A stretch of DNA of 64,000 nucleotides, taken from the NCBI RefSeq assembly GCF_030272615.1, contig NC_081406.1, positions 234,538,396 to 234,602,395 on the forward strand. Direction: 5' to 3'. The DNA is from Cryptomeria japonica. Its lineage: Eukaryota > Streptophyta > Pinopsida > Cupressales > Cupressaceae. Numbering within the stretch: the first letter of the stretch is position 1; each line of letters begins with the position of its first letter. The position numbers were made by a program, and so were the translations under genes. Positions 48,326 to 61,510 of the stretch are shown here, piece after piece. The notes under the pieces were generated by a model. That model was given only the letters and a program-made list of their open reading frames with translations, searched no databases and had not been told where the DNA came from.

Positions 48326-49386
48326 CAAGGAATAACTCTCTCTTCTTTAGATCATCTCATTGTTTAAATCTCTTTTATGCTACATTTCCATTCACTAGTC
48401 ACACACATTATCAAGAGTAGTTTTTAAGGAATTTAATTGCAAAAGCATATTGGTTGTCATCCTTCATGTTTGAGAGTGTTTCCGCAAAATAAATATTCAC
48501 ATTGAATTGGTATCCTTATTTGGTTTGATATGAGTAAAGCAAAGATCTCTTCTGAATGCAAACAATCAAACACCAACTACTTTTTATATGGTTGGAGGGG
48601 ATGATTGATGGAAAGGAGTGTACTAATACATCAAGGTGAGCCAAAACCAAATTTCTAATATTTTTAATAGATTTCATACACAAATAAAATTCAATGTGTA
48701 AAATAGAAATGATATCTACATTTGACAAATCAATTCTACAATCATGTAAATGATTGGAATTAATTAAACATAAAAAATATTATTTTTTAAACCTTTGTCT
48801 AATCATCATTATTCTATTTTCTATAATAATATTTTGAGTAAAATATCATTATTAGCCAATAGGCTATTCCCTATGGTGGAGCTCTCCATCATAAATATGT
48901 CTCATGCTAAGAAATCAACATCATCTTTCTTTTTTGGTCACTTTGTGGTTTATTTTTCCCTTCTCTCGTGTTAATTTTTTGCCGAAAAATTATTGTTGGA
49001 GCTCAAGGTAAAGATAAGTGACTCATTTTCTCTATTTTCCATTTTATAAACATGTTGCACATAATGCAGCAAACACATCAAATTTGTGCCTAGTTAGAGC
49101 TTTGTAAATGTCTTTTTGTTCTTTGGAAGTGTGTGGTGAGGATGGAATATGTCACAATCAAAGTGCCAAATTATCCAAGATCATTGTGTATTGTTTCTGA
49201 CTCCCTCTATTTTTTATCTTAGTTGATTTTATACCAAATATTCTATTTGCAAGACATTATCCTTCAACATAATCTTAAGCTTTATGTAATTTCTTAAAAA
49301 GAATTCTATGCCATTTTTTTTTTTAATTTTGTAATCTCAATGTTTTTTCTCAATTTTGTATCAAGAACATATTTTATTCCTCATCT
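48326..49386. other. AT-rich stretch left of element I
   Basis: About 1 kb with no recognisable ORF or repeat family. It contains poly-T runs near 49315. The last five bases before I, CATCT (49382-49386), form its left TSD. Confidence 0.4.
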
Positions 49387-50619
49387 TGTAGTGTCATAAA
49401 ATTATGACCCTATCAATTTTTGACCGTATTAGAGTCCTCACGCATGCAAAATTGAATCTCCTAGCCTAATTGGAGACTGGAGACTGCTCAACCCTCGAAA
49501 ACTGCTTCTCCCTTTCCCTTCGCACCACCATGTCTACACTTTGCCATGGAGAAAAGGGCAGCACACAGGCGTGGTGCCCCTATCTCCCCTATGATAGGGG
49601 TGTGGAACCCTTGTCCCTTCCCTATTTTGGGGTAGGACCTTTCCTAAGTTTGCATAGAAGGTTGTGCAGTGAGCGAGAAAATTTTCCTGATGTCGGCCTA
49701 TGACGAAAATGAGTTTCATTAATCCTAATTGAAAATTATAAAAGTTGCATTTTCCCTCTCATTTGCATAAGGTGGTTAAGCGATAAGACATATACATGAG
49801 ACAACACATTCAAGCATTCAATTGTTTTCTAGCATTGATCATTCTCAAGTCTCCCTTCAAGGCTAGGTGTTACATTCAAGTCAAGCATTCAACCATTGAA
49901 GACGAGATTCATTGCAACATTCAACTTCATATAAGAATTTCTATCAACATTTCTATCACAACCTCCCTTGAGGTGATTTACATTTCAATCTTTCATTTAC
50001 ATTGACCTGCAAGTACTTTCTTTCATTAATTGGTTTAAAATTCCAAAAATGGGGTTTGACCCGAAGGAAAACCCCCAATCCCAACCCATTTTTTTCTCTT
50101 TTTTGTGTGTAGGTTGCAGGTGCATAGGTGTACTTCTGGATTTGGACTTCATTTGCAGAGGTGGAAAAGCCCTTTTCGTTTCACGGATTTGTTGGAGGAC
50201 CATGTACATTCCCACCACGGTCTGAGAAAATTTTCCTCAAATTCATATTGCGGCTTCATCTCAACATATTACTACCAGATCCAGGTGCAAATCTTTATCC
50301 CATGTTTCGATCTTAAGTTATAATCAGTTCTTTCTCACTTTTGCACTTACTCTCTATACATAATTCAATCAATTCCTTTCCATTCCAAGTAGAAGATGGG
50401 ATTGTCTTATCATTCTCATTTCATTTATAATTCTATCTTCTTCTTTGGAGGTTGAATCTAATGTATTTTCCCTCCCCTCTTCCAATGTAATGCGTAAAAA
50501 GTGTTTGAAGGGAAATTTGTAGTGAAACTCTCATCTCTCCTTGGAGGGAAAGGGTAGTTTTCCTCTTGATCTCTCTTTCACACATTTTTCACCCACCATT
50601 ATATTTTGGTAACATTACA
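49387..50619 (+). repeat. 5' LTR of element I
   Basis: It matches 56004-57222 along its whole length. The GC-rich part with GGTGCCCCTATC words lies near 49570-49640. Small ORFs inside have no support. Confidence 0.9.
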
Positions 50620-51837
50620 TTTTGGTGAACTTGACGTCTTGCATGCTTTCCTTTGAATAAAATTGCATAATTTTCATTTGCAAGTTTAAATTTTCTGCAA
50701 ACTTAGTGGTTAAATCTTTAAAAACCCTAGTTTTCAACACTAAAATTGAACTTGTGATTTGTAAAAATTGCTTGTGGTTATCTAAGATCTGAAAATTGTT
50801 TTGTTTGTCAAATTCAATTTCCTTATTGTCTTGTTCAATTTAGAAATCAAATTTATAAAATTAAGCGGTTACTTGTTAAAACCATAATTTTCAAAAATCA
50901 TCTTGAACTTGTGCAAAAAATGGATTTCCATTTAATTTTCAGATTTGTGATTGTTCTCAGACTTGTTTTCATTCCTACAATTCAAATTTTCAATTTCCCT
51001 CCTTTTTCCCAAAATTCAAATTTGAAATTTAAGTGGTTAGGTCATAAAACCCTAATTTTCAAATTTAATTGGATTTTGTACAAATTTCAATCAATTTCAT
51101 TCCAATTCAGATTTGTAAACATTTTTCAAGGTGTCCCTATCCATTAGGTTTGACATTTTTCAAATTTGCAATTCATTTCCTCTTTTTCTTCAAAACCCTA
51201 ATAGGGTCCTAGTTTTACATTTGAACCTTAATTTTTCCCATCTAGAAATCATAAAATTTGCCATTTTTGGGGGTATAGCTTTGAAATCATCGTAATATTC
51301 ATCCCTGAAAATTTTGAAAAAAGTTGGTTGGACCATGTGCATTCCCACCACGGTCTTTGCCTTTTTTCCCGAAATTTTGGGAGACTATTATGACTGTATT
51401 TAATAGCCTAAATCCAGAAGATTGGTTGATTTTGTCAATTTTTATCCCTCTAGAATCAAAAATACCTCCAAAATTCAAAATTTCAAATTTTCAAGAAAAT
51501 TTTTAAAATTAAGAGGTTAATTATAATCTGCCCTGATTTTTAAGATTCCGATTTTAAAATTAAGTGGTATTCCCTTGGCCCCAATTTTAAAATTCCAATT
51601 TCCTTTCATTTTTGGAAATTGTGTCATCCTCTTCCTCCAACAAAGTTCAAATTGTGTAACCATTATTTTCTTAAATTTTGCATTACTCAATTTTGTAAGC
51701 TTTGTTCCTATACTTCAAAATTCAAAATTCAAAATTCAAAATTCAAAATTTTCCTATAGTGAATGAGTTTTACCACTATTAGTCCTACCTATACTATCCT
51801 TGTTAGATGAAGCATTATAATTAAGGCTTCCCAAGGT
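50620..51837 (+). other. Leader of element I before gag
   Basis: A 1.2-kb leader, AT-rich, with many CAAATTTT/AAAATTC words. It has no ORF of interest. A heptamer repeat is at 51714-51748. Confidence 0.55.
51714..51748. repeat. Tandem repeat (TTCAAAA)x5
   Basis: Five perfect head-to-tail copies of a 7-bp unit shortly before the gag start of element I. Confidence 0.92.
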
Positions 51838-54800
51838 TTGATTACAGAGGAGATGGAGCCTAATTTGGGTGAGTTCTTTAATGAGGATCATGCTAATTCT
51901 TCCCATCCTAATCATGTGCCTATTCACCCCATTGATGAATCTCATGACGAAGAAGAAGCTTTAACTAGGGTCTCTATAGGTCAACTTTCCACATTTGACA
52001 ATCAATTTGACAACTTTCAACAATGGATGTCCCAAGAATACCCTAATAGTGAAGCTCTTCCATTAAATTAAGGCCTTAAGCGCATGATTCAAAGTGATAA
52101 GAATGGAATTGATATATTGCATGATATTACAGATATTGTTTATTCTAATCTCATGCCTATCAAGAGTTGTGCCAAAACCCTAGGTTATTCACAACATTCA
52201 ACACAAGTCAATCCTTCTATTCATTTGACTGCTCTTATGACTAGTATTCCTACTTTTACCTCCAAGATCATGGCTAATTCAACTCAAACTATCATCCCTA
52301 CAACAATTCGTCATGGGGGCAATCCCTCTTCTTCATTTAATCCTCCATATTTACCTATGTCTTCCATAAGTAATCATATTATTCCTCAACCAATCAATTT
52401 GACACAAGGGGGCAATTCCTTCAACAACTTTGTTCCTCCTTTAAGTGTCCCTTTTCCTACCCAATCATCACCTATGCCTACTTATCATAATGTCCCACCA
52501 CCTTATTCTTAGTCCATGCCTTCTTTCAATAACTTCACACCAACTTCTCAATCAACTATGTCTAACATCAATTCTTCTACCGAAGCTACAATTAACAATC
52601 TTGCTCAAACCATGTCTTCCTTACAACAACAAATTGCTTCTATGAGTCAATCCAAGTTTAGTGTGCCCACATTTAATTTTGTGAGCCCACTTTCTCTTGA
52701 TACTATTAAAGTCATGGCACCTAAACATCTTGAGGTCCCTCAATTATAACTCTATAATGGAAAAGGTGATCCTCTTACACATGTCAAAACATTTCAAACC
52801 CTGTGTACCAATTTTTCTTATGATTAAAGTTTCTTGAAAAATTGTTTACAAGAACACTAAGAGATAACGATTTACAATGGTATTTATCTTTGGCTTCTTA
52901 TTCTATCACTTCTTTTCAACAACTGGCAAATGCTTTCATCCAACAACTTCAAAACAACGTTGGTCCTAAAATCACTTTGACTGATTTAATGCATTGCAAA
53001 CAAGGTGTTAAAAAAAAAGTGACTAATTTCATTGGTATATATAAGAATTTGTGTGCTCAAATTTCTTTTCCTATATGAGATAATGATATTGAAAGAATTT
53101 TTATTTCTAATTTGCAAAAAGATATCAAGGGAAATCTTCTTTTGTCTGATTTTACTTCCTTTCTGCAGTTGTGCGCAACACTTCACAATTATCAACTAGC
53201 TATGAGTCAAATGGAGAAATCCACTCCTATGGCTATGAGTGATAAGGGGGGGAGTGTTAAACAACCATTTGAGAAGTTAAAACAAACAAAAATCTTCATC
53301 AAGTTCAATGATACAATCAACAACGACAATGTGAATTCTACAACAAGTGTGCATTCTATTTCTAAAATTTTCAATAGAGAAAGACAGTTTACTCCTTTGA
53401 ATGAATCTTTACATAGTACTATGTCTCAGTTGTTGCAAAGAAATATTATCAAACTTCCTCCTATAAAACAATTTGATCCTTCTAAACTTGCATCCCCTTA
53501 TTTTGATAACAATTCATTTTGTCAATTTCATCATCAACCTAGTGATGATATTGAGAGATGTTTTGCATTGAAAAATAAGATTGAAGATTTGATTGATCAT
53601 GATACTATATCTGTGGTAGGTGTGAATGATAAAGGGAATAAATTAGTAGCTCCTCTTAATCAAAATCTTAATATTTTTACTGATCCCTTACCTTCTCACA
53701 CCTCTAACATTATTGAGATTGTGCCTACTTATTTCTCTTATGAGGAATTCACCTCTATGGCTCCGAACTTTGTAAATATGGTAGAAAAACAAGATACGCC
53801 TAAGGATCCTTGTATTACATTTGACCCTAGTGATACCATTAAAGAACCTGATGGCCCTTTATACATAGTTGCAAAGGTTAAGGATATACATTGTCGTGAT
53901 GCCCTTATTGATCCCTCTTGCATGGTTAATGTCATCACTGAGGAGTATCTTTTAACTTTACAATTGCATAAACTAATATATGGTGCTTCTAATGTGGTTG
54001 TGAAGTTATTTGATGGATTCTCTTGTCCTACCATTGGCTTTATCACCCTTCTTGTTGAAGTTCATACTAAATTCATGGATGTTGACTTTGTTATCATGCG
54101 CTCTTCCAAGAAATTCTATATGAAGTTGGGCCATCCTTGGCTATTTTCCATGAAGTCTATTACTTCTCTAATCCACAAGTGTCTGAAATTTCCTCACAAT
54201 ATAAAAATCATAACTGTGAACCATAGTTTATTTAAACCATCCAAAAGAAGCTCTGGTGTTCCTATTGATTTCTTTTGGCCTAAACAATTTTAATCTCTTA
54301 CATCAAGGAGTGATGCTCTTTTTCAATCTTATCAAAAATGGAAGAAATATATGATCTTGTCGTTAAGTCAACCTAGATCCACAACACTTCACATTCCTAT
54401 CATACTTGAAGATAATGTTCTTCCCCTCACAGATATAACTAATCTCTCTCCTAAGTAAGATTGTCAACCTATTCCTATGGATGTGAATATACCTTCTCCT
54501 AAGAAGAACACCAATTTTATTCCTAAGGCTAGAACTATACATCCTCCTCATGATGGACCTAGTCTCTTTCCTACACCTAATATTCTTCCTTTGTATGGCA
54601 TAATTCCACCTCCTTCCTCTTATCGAGAGAAGAGGCCTACTTCTCCTCTTGTTCAACCTAAAATACCTTAACCTAAACCTTCAACTATGAAAGAGAGAAA
54701 CATTCCTACTTTTTCAAGTGTTCCTCCTCCTCAATCGTCCACTAAGACTCGACGGAATCGTTGTGCGAGAGAACACGAATGAAAACATCATGTTCAAGCT

Positions 54801-55274
54801 CATGAAGTTGTCCCTCAAAATAATCAGTCTCGTAAGACTCCAACAATTGACATAGGTCCCTTTTCTCCTAAGCAAAATGTTCAACCTACATCTCCAAATC
54901 ATAAGTTGCACAAAACATGTGATGGCTTTACTCCTATTCATGTTCTTGCTCCTCTTTCTCTAAAATTTGATGAAGAAATGGGTGAAAATGTTATTCATGA
55001 TGGCAATACAACTCCTAATGCTTATGATAGTGACTATGATTATGTTGATGTGGACAAGCATTTATCAACTGAATTTTCACAAACCCTAATCCTAGCTCCT
55101 ACAATCAAACAAAGTGACTTACAACATAAGCATAGTCCTTGTTTGGATCTTGTGATAGCTCCATCTTTTGTGCTCAATGTCGCTCCTCTGGCATGTTGTT
55201 CACCTTCTCAAAATAGTGATCAAAAATACCGGGAGGCAGATGTTGTGCTAGAAATAGTAGCATTGGCACCGTAG
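51838..55274 (+). pseudogene. Element I gag and protease-like polyprotein, broken
   Basis: The first part (51838-52749) is a Ser/Thr/Pro/Asn-rich leader domain in one frame with stops. A frameshift near 52835 leads into the retrotransposon gag domain: LYNGKGDPLTHVKTFQ, then LFTRTLRDNDLQWYLSLAS, FQQLANAFIQQLQNNVG, LTDLMHCKQ. The next open segment (53112-54293, 393 residues) has a FCQFHHQPSDDIERCFALK motif, as in Tat/Athila-type gags, and an aspartic-protease-like block, RDALIDPSCMVNVITEEYL (about 53898-53955). There Pro-Ser replaces the usual Thr/Asn-Gly after Asp, so it is probably inactive. The same frame continues with Pro-rich segments to 55274, interrupted only by stops. No polymerase follows. 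The gag identification is fairly secure; the lineage is inference. Confidence 0.72.
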
Positions 55275-56003
55275 ATTTTTCCTCCTCTATTGCTTTTTTG
55301 TGACTATTCTTCTATGTGTATCCCTATTCTTATATTATCTCCTTAATGTCTACTTGAGGATGATGCAAAGCATTGAGATCTCTTTTGGTCTCATTCATGT
55401 TGACTCAAAAGACTCTTATCTTCCCTTTCTTCCAAGGAAGTGTCCTTTCTTTGGGGAATGACGATTATTATATGCAAATACATATATGATATACATGGGT
55501 TAAACAATATAGTATACTGACCCTGAGGAAAGTGAAACTACCTCATGTTTTGCATTCTTTATCCTTGGGTTTATTCCTCAATTGGGGGCTAAATCCTTGC
55601 AGTAACATTCTCCCTCTCTTCTCTCTCTGTTGGGTGTATCCTAACCTAAAGAAATCACTCTTAATAAGGCACACGTGATCACTTTAACATGGGGGCATAC
55701 ATTCCGCTCATATTTTCCTTCTCGATACTTAGAATTACTTAGTGAACTATGTTTTTATTTGTAATCTTTGGTATCCTTGCTTTCATGACTCATAGTGAGG
55801 GGAACTTTTCTACTTGCAGTCATGGTTCTCCCCTTCTCGATCTTCCCTTTCACTTTATTAATCGAAGTCGTAAGATCCTAAGTCCACTGGGGGCTTGGTA
55901 CATCTTCCCTCCTTTACGTGGTAAAAGTCTTTCAATCTTGTTTCCTTGTACTTTATCGACAGTATTGGCGTACACTAATACTCCTGCTAAAGTGGGGGCT
56001 AAA
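55275..56003 (+). other. 3' non-coding region and PPT of element I
   Basis: About 700 bp with repeated short GGGGGCT words (55586, 55688, 55883, 55994). The tract at 55991-56003 (AGTGGGGGCTAAA) is adjacent to the LTR and is the likely PPT. The 91-codon ORF at 55749 has no supporting features. Confidence 0.65.
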
Positions 56004-57222
56004 TATAGTGTTATAAAATTGTGACCCTAGCAATTTTTGACCATATTAGGGTCCTCACGCATGCAAAATTGAATCCCCTAGCCTAATCGGAGATCGAAGA
56101 CTTCTCAACCCCCGAAAACTGTTTCTCCCTTGCCCTCCACACCACCCTGTCTGCACTCTGCCCTAGAGAAAAGGGCAGGACAGGGGCTTGGTGCCCCTAT
56201 CCCTGCCCTATTTGGGGGCAGGACCTTTCCTGAGTTTGCATAGAAGGTAGTGTAGTGAGCGGGAAAACTTCCCTAATGTCGGCCTGTGATGAAAATCAAT
56301 TTGATTAACACTAATTGACAAGTATAAAAGTTGTATTTTACCTCTCATTTACATAAGTTGATTAAGTGATAAGACAGATACATGAGATCACGCATTCAAG
56401 CATTTAAGAGCATTCAAGCATTCTTTTCCACAATTGAGAATTCTCAAGTCTCCCTTCAAGGCTAGGTGTTGCATTCAAGTCAAGGATTCAACCATTGAAG
56501 AGGAGATTCATTCCAACATTCAACTTCATACAAGAATTTCTATCAACATTTCTATCACAACCTCCCTTGAGGTGATTTACATTTCAGTCTTTCATTTACA
56601 TTGACTTGAAAGTACTTTCTTTCAATACTTGGTTAATTCCATAACTAGGGTTTGACCCTAAGGAAAACCCCCAATCCCAACCCATTTTCCTCTCTTTTAT
56701 GTGTGCTGGTTGCAGGTGCTCAGGTGTACTTTCGGATTTGGACTTCATTTGCAAAGGTGGAAAAATCTTTTTCATTTCTCTGATTTTTAGGAGGACCATG
56801 TACATTCCCGCCACAGTTCGGGAACTTTTCCTCAAATTCGCATGGTGACTTCATCTCGACATATTACTGCTAGATCAAGGTGCCTAGCTTCATCCCACAC
56901 TTCGATATCAAGTTATAATCATTTCTTTGTCACTTTTTCACTTAGTCTCTGTACATAATTCAATCAATTCCTTTTCCATTCTGAGTAGAAGAGGAGATTG
57001 TCTTATCGTTCTCATTTCATTTATAATTCTAGTATCTTCTTCTTTGGAGGTTGAATCTAATGTATTTGCACCCCCCCCCCTCTTCCAATATAATGTGTGA
57101 AAAGTGTTTGAAGGGAAATCCATAGTGAAATTCTCATCTCTCCTTGGAGGGAAAGGGTAGTTTTCCTCTTCATCTCTCATTCACACATTTTTCACCCACC
57201 ATTACTTTTTGGTGACATTACA
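56004..57222 (+). repeat. 3' LTR of element I
   Basis: Partner of 49387-50619, with substitutions and a short C-run (57070-57079). The following CATCT is the right TSD. Confidence 0.9.
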
Positions 57223-57227
57223 CATCT

Positions 57228-57600
57228 TATAAACAAAATTTCACAAACTTCTATATAGTTAATTTGAGAAAGAAAACATAAATGTGACTACTCAATTTAA
57301 TTAACAAATCTTAAATATTGACATCATATGAATAGAACAATTACTACAAAAGTAAGGAAAAGCCTCATTTTTGTACTTTACAAGGTATAGCCACTATAAT
57401 ATTTTCTATTTTTGCCTCATGTGAATCTTTTTTTGATTATAATAAAATGGGTTTTACAAAGACCCAAAACTCAAATCCAAAAATAGAATAATCAAAACAG
57501 TATGAAACCAGTCGAGTACCAATAGCCTAATAGGGACAAAAATAGGGGAGACACCCCACAGATCCCAACAAAAAACCTAGGAAATACAACCAAAAAAACT
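57228..57600. other. AT-rich stretch right of element I
   Basis: No gene was recognised. Its right end (from about 57430) may already be the 3' tail of the minus-strand remnant described next. Confidence 0.4.
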
Positions 57601-59371
57601 AACCAAGGGTTTCCATAAGCTTGGAATTTTTCTCAATTATATTTTTATTTATGTCTTCAAGCTCCTCCATGACGATCCTTGTAGTGCTTTTCTCTTGGTT
57701 CTTGCTCCTAGTCTTGGTGGTTGGTCCAATAGACACTTGCACTTCCATCCCCTATGGATTTATATACAAATTTTTCTTTTTAGACTTGGCAACTGATGGC
57801 AGAATAATGTTAAGTGGATTGGATCTATGAATAGAAATTTTCTCATTCAATTTCTTGAGGCCTTCAGCACTATTGTTCATAGCCTCTTTACTAAATTCCA
57901 CCAAACTCTTGAGATTACCCTTTAGTTCATCCATACCCTTCTGTAAATTAACTATTCGAGCTTCATGCTTTGTTTTCATGATCTTCACATATTTTGTTAA
58001 TTTGTAGGTCATTTTCCAGAAGCTTATCGATTTTATCAAGCATCAGAATCTTAGTTTAAGTATTGATAACATCGTTTATGCCCTGTTTGATGAAGAGAAT
58101 TTCATTAATCATCCAACGGAATAATTTTTCCTAGCTGGTAGTCGAATTAGCCAAAAGCATATCAATATCCATTTCATTACTTTTTTTTATATTTGGGGTC
58201 CACCTGATACACACTGAGGGAAATATGTAATTTAATCGTGTCTTCCCCTTTGCCTTTTGTCTCCACCACTTTCTCCACCTTATTCTTTGTAGCACTATTA
58301 TAGCCCAACTCCCAGGGTTTGGAAGGAGGGGTTTTGTACTTTTTGGCTATAAATATAGGGCGGGGTTTACTCTTTCTTCTTCTATTAGTGTCAGTAGTGG
58401 CCTTTTAGGGGTGTCCCTCTTCCTCAGAGGACCAGTATTTGAGATCTTCCTCTGACACATGAAGGTCATGCCAATCCATGGCCATTTCACCCAATTCCAT
58501 TTCATCTTCAATTTTTATGTCTGACACAACATGCACATCAGGACCAATCGAGGGTTTTAGATTATTTTCAATTTTTTGAACAGGGGATGGCTTGATATCA
58601 TGCAACTTAGCATATTCCATGTTAAGGAGGGTCAAGCCCTCATGTAAAATAGGGTTTTCACTATTTTTGGCGCGAAATTGGATAGACTATGCTCCAAGGA
58701 AGAGAGTAAATAAAACAGTAAAGAAATCTTCCTATCATGTCTAAAATTATTTAAAATAGTGAAATGGTAAGAAAAAAATATTGACAAATTGTCCATCCAA
58801 AGTGATGTACATCATAATCAATTCCGTCACATCTGCCCATAGACTTAACAAGTCTTTTTTGTTGTATCCTCCATCAATTGATTTTCTCACTCTATCTCTT
58901 TCACTCTTCTTGTCAAAGAAAACAAACAAGGCTTCCTTCGTCACCTTTTGTTCTCTACAGAACTTTTTCCCTTTCATTTACAAATCATTTATTTCGATTA
59001 TAAACATCTCATCAACTCTAAATTCAGTTCCATAAGTATTGAGAATGTCATTTTTCCTTCACAAACCCTTATGTCGCCCTGGGATCTTGACCTTGTAGTT
59101 TTTTAAGGTATGGTTCAAGACCTCCATCTAAAAATTTTGTCCACATTTTCTTATTTTGTTCCCATTTCTGGCATGAGGACAACTCCATTCTATTTTTAGC
59201 TCCCCCCATGTTCAAATTTCCCTTGCTAATTTGGAGATTCACAAGCTTAATCCCAAACCCAAACCAGGAGACACAAAACAAAGAAACCAAGAACAATATA
59301 GAAGCCTTGGCGTTGTATCGATTCCACTTATTATAAGAAATGAATTTACTCATGTGACAGGATGGCATCAT
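57600..59371 (-). pseudogene. Remnant J1 of an unrecognised repeat protein
   Basis: On the minus strand, reading from 59371: KWEQNKKMWTKFLDGGLEPYL; a short frame-broken part with EFRVDEMFIIEINDL; MKGKKFCREQKVTKEALFVF with ADVTELIMMYITLDGQFV (58977-58747); an acidic part (58635-58405); and a coiled coil (58039-57752) with KGMDELKGNLKSLVEFSKEA. After this the frame ends near 57610 in a hydrophobic tail. I do not know the family. The order of an E-x-I-T/N-x-L type helix, a globular part, an acidic linker and a C-terminal coiled coil resembles ORF2 of E and F. Stops and shifts make it non-functional. Confidence 0.45.
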
Positions 59372-59459
59372 TAATATTCAGTCATTGGGAGTCAATAATA
59401 TCTTCAACATACCTTCATGTCAGCTCACACAAGTGCTTTGGGAAGGTTTCACATACTGT

Positions 59460-59852
59460 CCACCATTTGATTTCCTCATACACCACACCTAAGTTAGCCA
59501 TGCAGTTTGTAGGTTGATTACCTTCTCAAAAAACATGGGTTATTTGAATTTCATCCAACTTGGTAATCATAATGAGGCAATCCTGGATTAAATGTTTGAT
59601 TGCCCAAGTTGAAGGCATCTTTTTAATTAGACAATTAATGATATTAAGTGAATTACTTTCAACCCATACCTTTTTATGCCCTCCATGAATAGAAATTTTA
59701 AGCCCAATATAAGTTGCATTTGCCTCAACATAGTGGTTTGTTTGAGTACTCAATGCGAGTGCCACTACTAAGACAAGTCTCATGTGAATCAGTTTAAACA
59801 TAGACAAACAAAAAAAACCTGCATAGATTTTAGCATTTTGCATGAATTCCAA
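59460..59852 (-). pseudogene. RNase H-like (RVT_3 type) fragment
   Basis: The minus strand has HYVEANATYIGLKISI, then KKVWVESNSLNIINCLIKK, STWAIKHLIQDC and ITHVF. A stop stands at the Arg position of the usual REGN, followed by EGNQPTNCMANLG. This is the pattern of the plant RNase H-like domain found at the end of non-LTR retrotransposon pol and in related host genes (the acidic residues of EA, ESxxxI and the final N/D region). Catalytic acids are partly present. It lies upstream of J1 on the same strand. No RT was seen beside it. Confidence 0.6.
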
Positions 59853-60715
59853 TCACGATGTGTGATAACATAACTTTTAAGTTATATAGATATTTTGTTT
59901 GTAGCATTGGAGTGTTGTCTAATATAAATTTTTTTTATGATAAACAAGAAAGTATATTTCTAACTCGATGTCACTTGAATTACCAACCTATATTGTGTAA
60001 AATGAAATAAATGCAAAGATAATACATTACATCAAGACGAGAGCAACATTGTCTATTAAATGGATTGTTTTCACTTGAGTATAAGTATGTACCACATATG
60101 CCAATAATACATGGATTTAAAATAGCAGAGTTCGGATTTCAAACATCAACAACATAAAGTTGGCTAAAAAAATTATGAAAAGAGATCAAAGTATAAATAA
60201 TACTATTACTAAGTTCTATACAAAAACCTCATACTCACACCATACAAATCAGTATAGTAATCAAACATAGATTTATTGACTAACTATGGGGGCTTATACA
60301 ATGGGTTCCAAGGTTGGTAAGTGATTTGAGAACTATATCAATTCCTCATGCTATAGACCATGCTAATGTTTGTGTAGAAATTGATAATTATGCATTGAGT
60401 CATTGATAAAAGTATCTTGAGAATGACTTTATATAATATTTTTCAACATATAGCTATTGTCTTCATCGTTCTTAGCATCTAGACCATGGCCTATGGGAAT
60501 GGATCATCTTAACAACTTTTTTTTAAAAATTTTCTTTTTTGTTTTATTTACTTATTGAAATTATACATTTTTTTAAAACAATTTACAGTAATTTTAATCA
60601 TCTAATTATTGTGATATATTTTAAAATTATTTATGGCTTACAATTGTAAAACTAAAAAAGTTATAAATAAAATTATACAGAAGCTGAAAGTTTATAATTT
60701 TAGAAAATGAGGTAT
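59853..60715. other. AT-rich stretch, nothing recognised
   Basis: Very AT-rich, with poly-T near 60510-60540. No ORF of note, no repeat partner in this window. Confidence 0.4.
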
Positions 60716-61510
60716 TATGAGAACCCAGATGATGTCATATCCATTGCATGAGATGATGTTGTGGATAAATTAAGGATGTTTAAATGGGCCTTCCATGAGA
60801 TTAGGGACATCAATATCAAACTCTATCAAATTAATAGAAAACATAAGAATCAAGTTGTGGAGTAGTGGACGGTAGACCAAAGAAAATCAATTGTGGACTC
60901 CATGCAGAAGACAGTGGGTACAAAAATTTATATGAAGAAAGACCATGATAGTAGAATATCCCACCTAGAAGACAAGATCAAGAAGGAATTTGAGGGTAGA
61001 TTGAGTCAGATAGAAAACAAATTCTGAAAGGTTAAGGAGAATCTGATATCTTTGGTCACTTATAGTCATAACGTGGTGAAATATTCTGCTGAAAGCATAA
61101 ATATCATGGTTGGAAAGCTCAAAACTCTTCATTGAGAAGGAAATGTTATTGATGTGGAGGCCTTTGACAAAAAATAGGAGGAAATGGTTAGGCCTTGTAA
61201 AAGAACCAGAGCCAACTTGAAGAAAAAATCTACCAAACAATAAATTCAAGAGCTCAAGAAAATTGCTCTAAATATGACTTAGCTGGAAACTAAGGATACG
61301 AAGGCCCTTAAAAAATTGTACTAGTTTTTTTCCCTTTTGTTGTCCCTTTGCTGGGTTTTGAATTTTTGCTGGTCTTTTGTTGACTCTAGGCTGCTTTTTA
61401 ATGGTTATATTTGTATGTAGTTTTTTGATGTAAATCATTGTTAAAGGGTTTTGGGTCCATTCAAAACCTATTGATTCCGTAATCAAATGCATTGCTTTGA
61501 GCATTTATCT
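60716..61510 (+). pseudogene. Remnant J2, same family as the J1 C-terminus
   Basis: On the plus strand, a frame with stops reads DHDSRISHLEDKIKKEFEG, then KVKENLISLVTYSHNVVKYSAESINIM. It then passes into a hydrophobic tail (FSLLLSLCWVLNFCWSF). The order and the words SLV-x-x-S...SAE match the C-terminal coiled coil and tail of J1 (58039-57610) in opposite orientation. Only this C-terminal part is left. Confidence 0.45.

Larger units (their letters stand above)
49387..57222 (+). mobile_element. Element I: gag-only gypsy-like LTR element (TR-GAG type)
   Basis: The LTRs are 49387-50619 (1233 bp) and 56004-57222 (1219 bp). They start TGTAGTGTCATAAAA and TATAGTGTTATAAAA and end GTAACATTACA and GTGACATTACA. 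The TSD CATCT occurs at 49382-49386 and 57223-57227. A PPT, AGTGGGGGCTAAA, lies before the 3' LTR. The interior is 5.4 kb and encodes a gypsy-type gag plus a protease-like segment, with no RT, RNase H or integrase. It therefore fits the class of terminal-repeat elements with gag only. The bases after the 5' LTR (TTTGGTGAACTTGACG) are not a PBS that I recognise. Confidence 0.85.
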
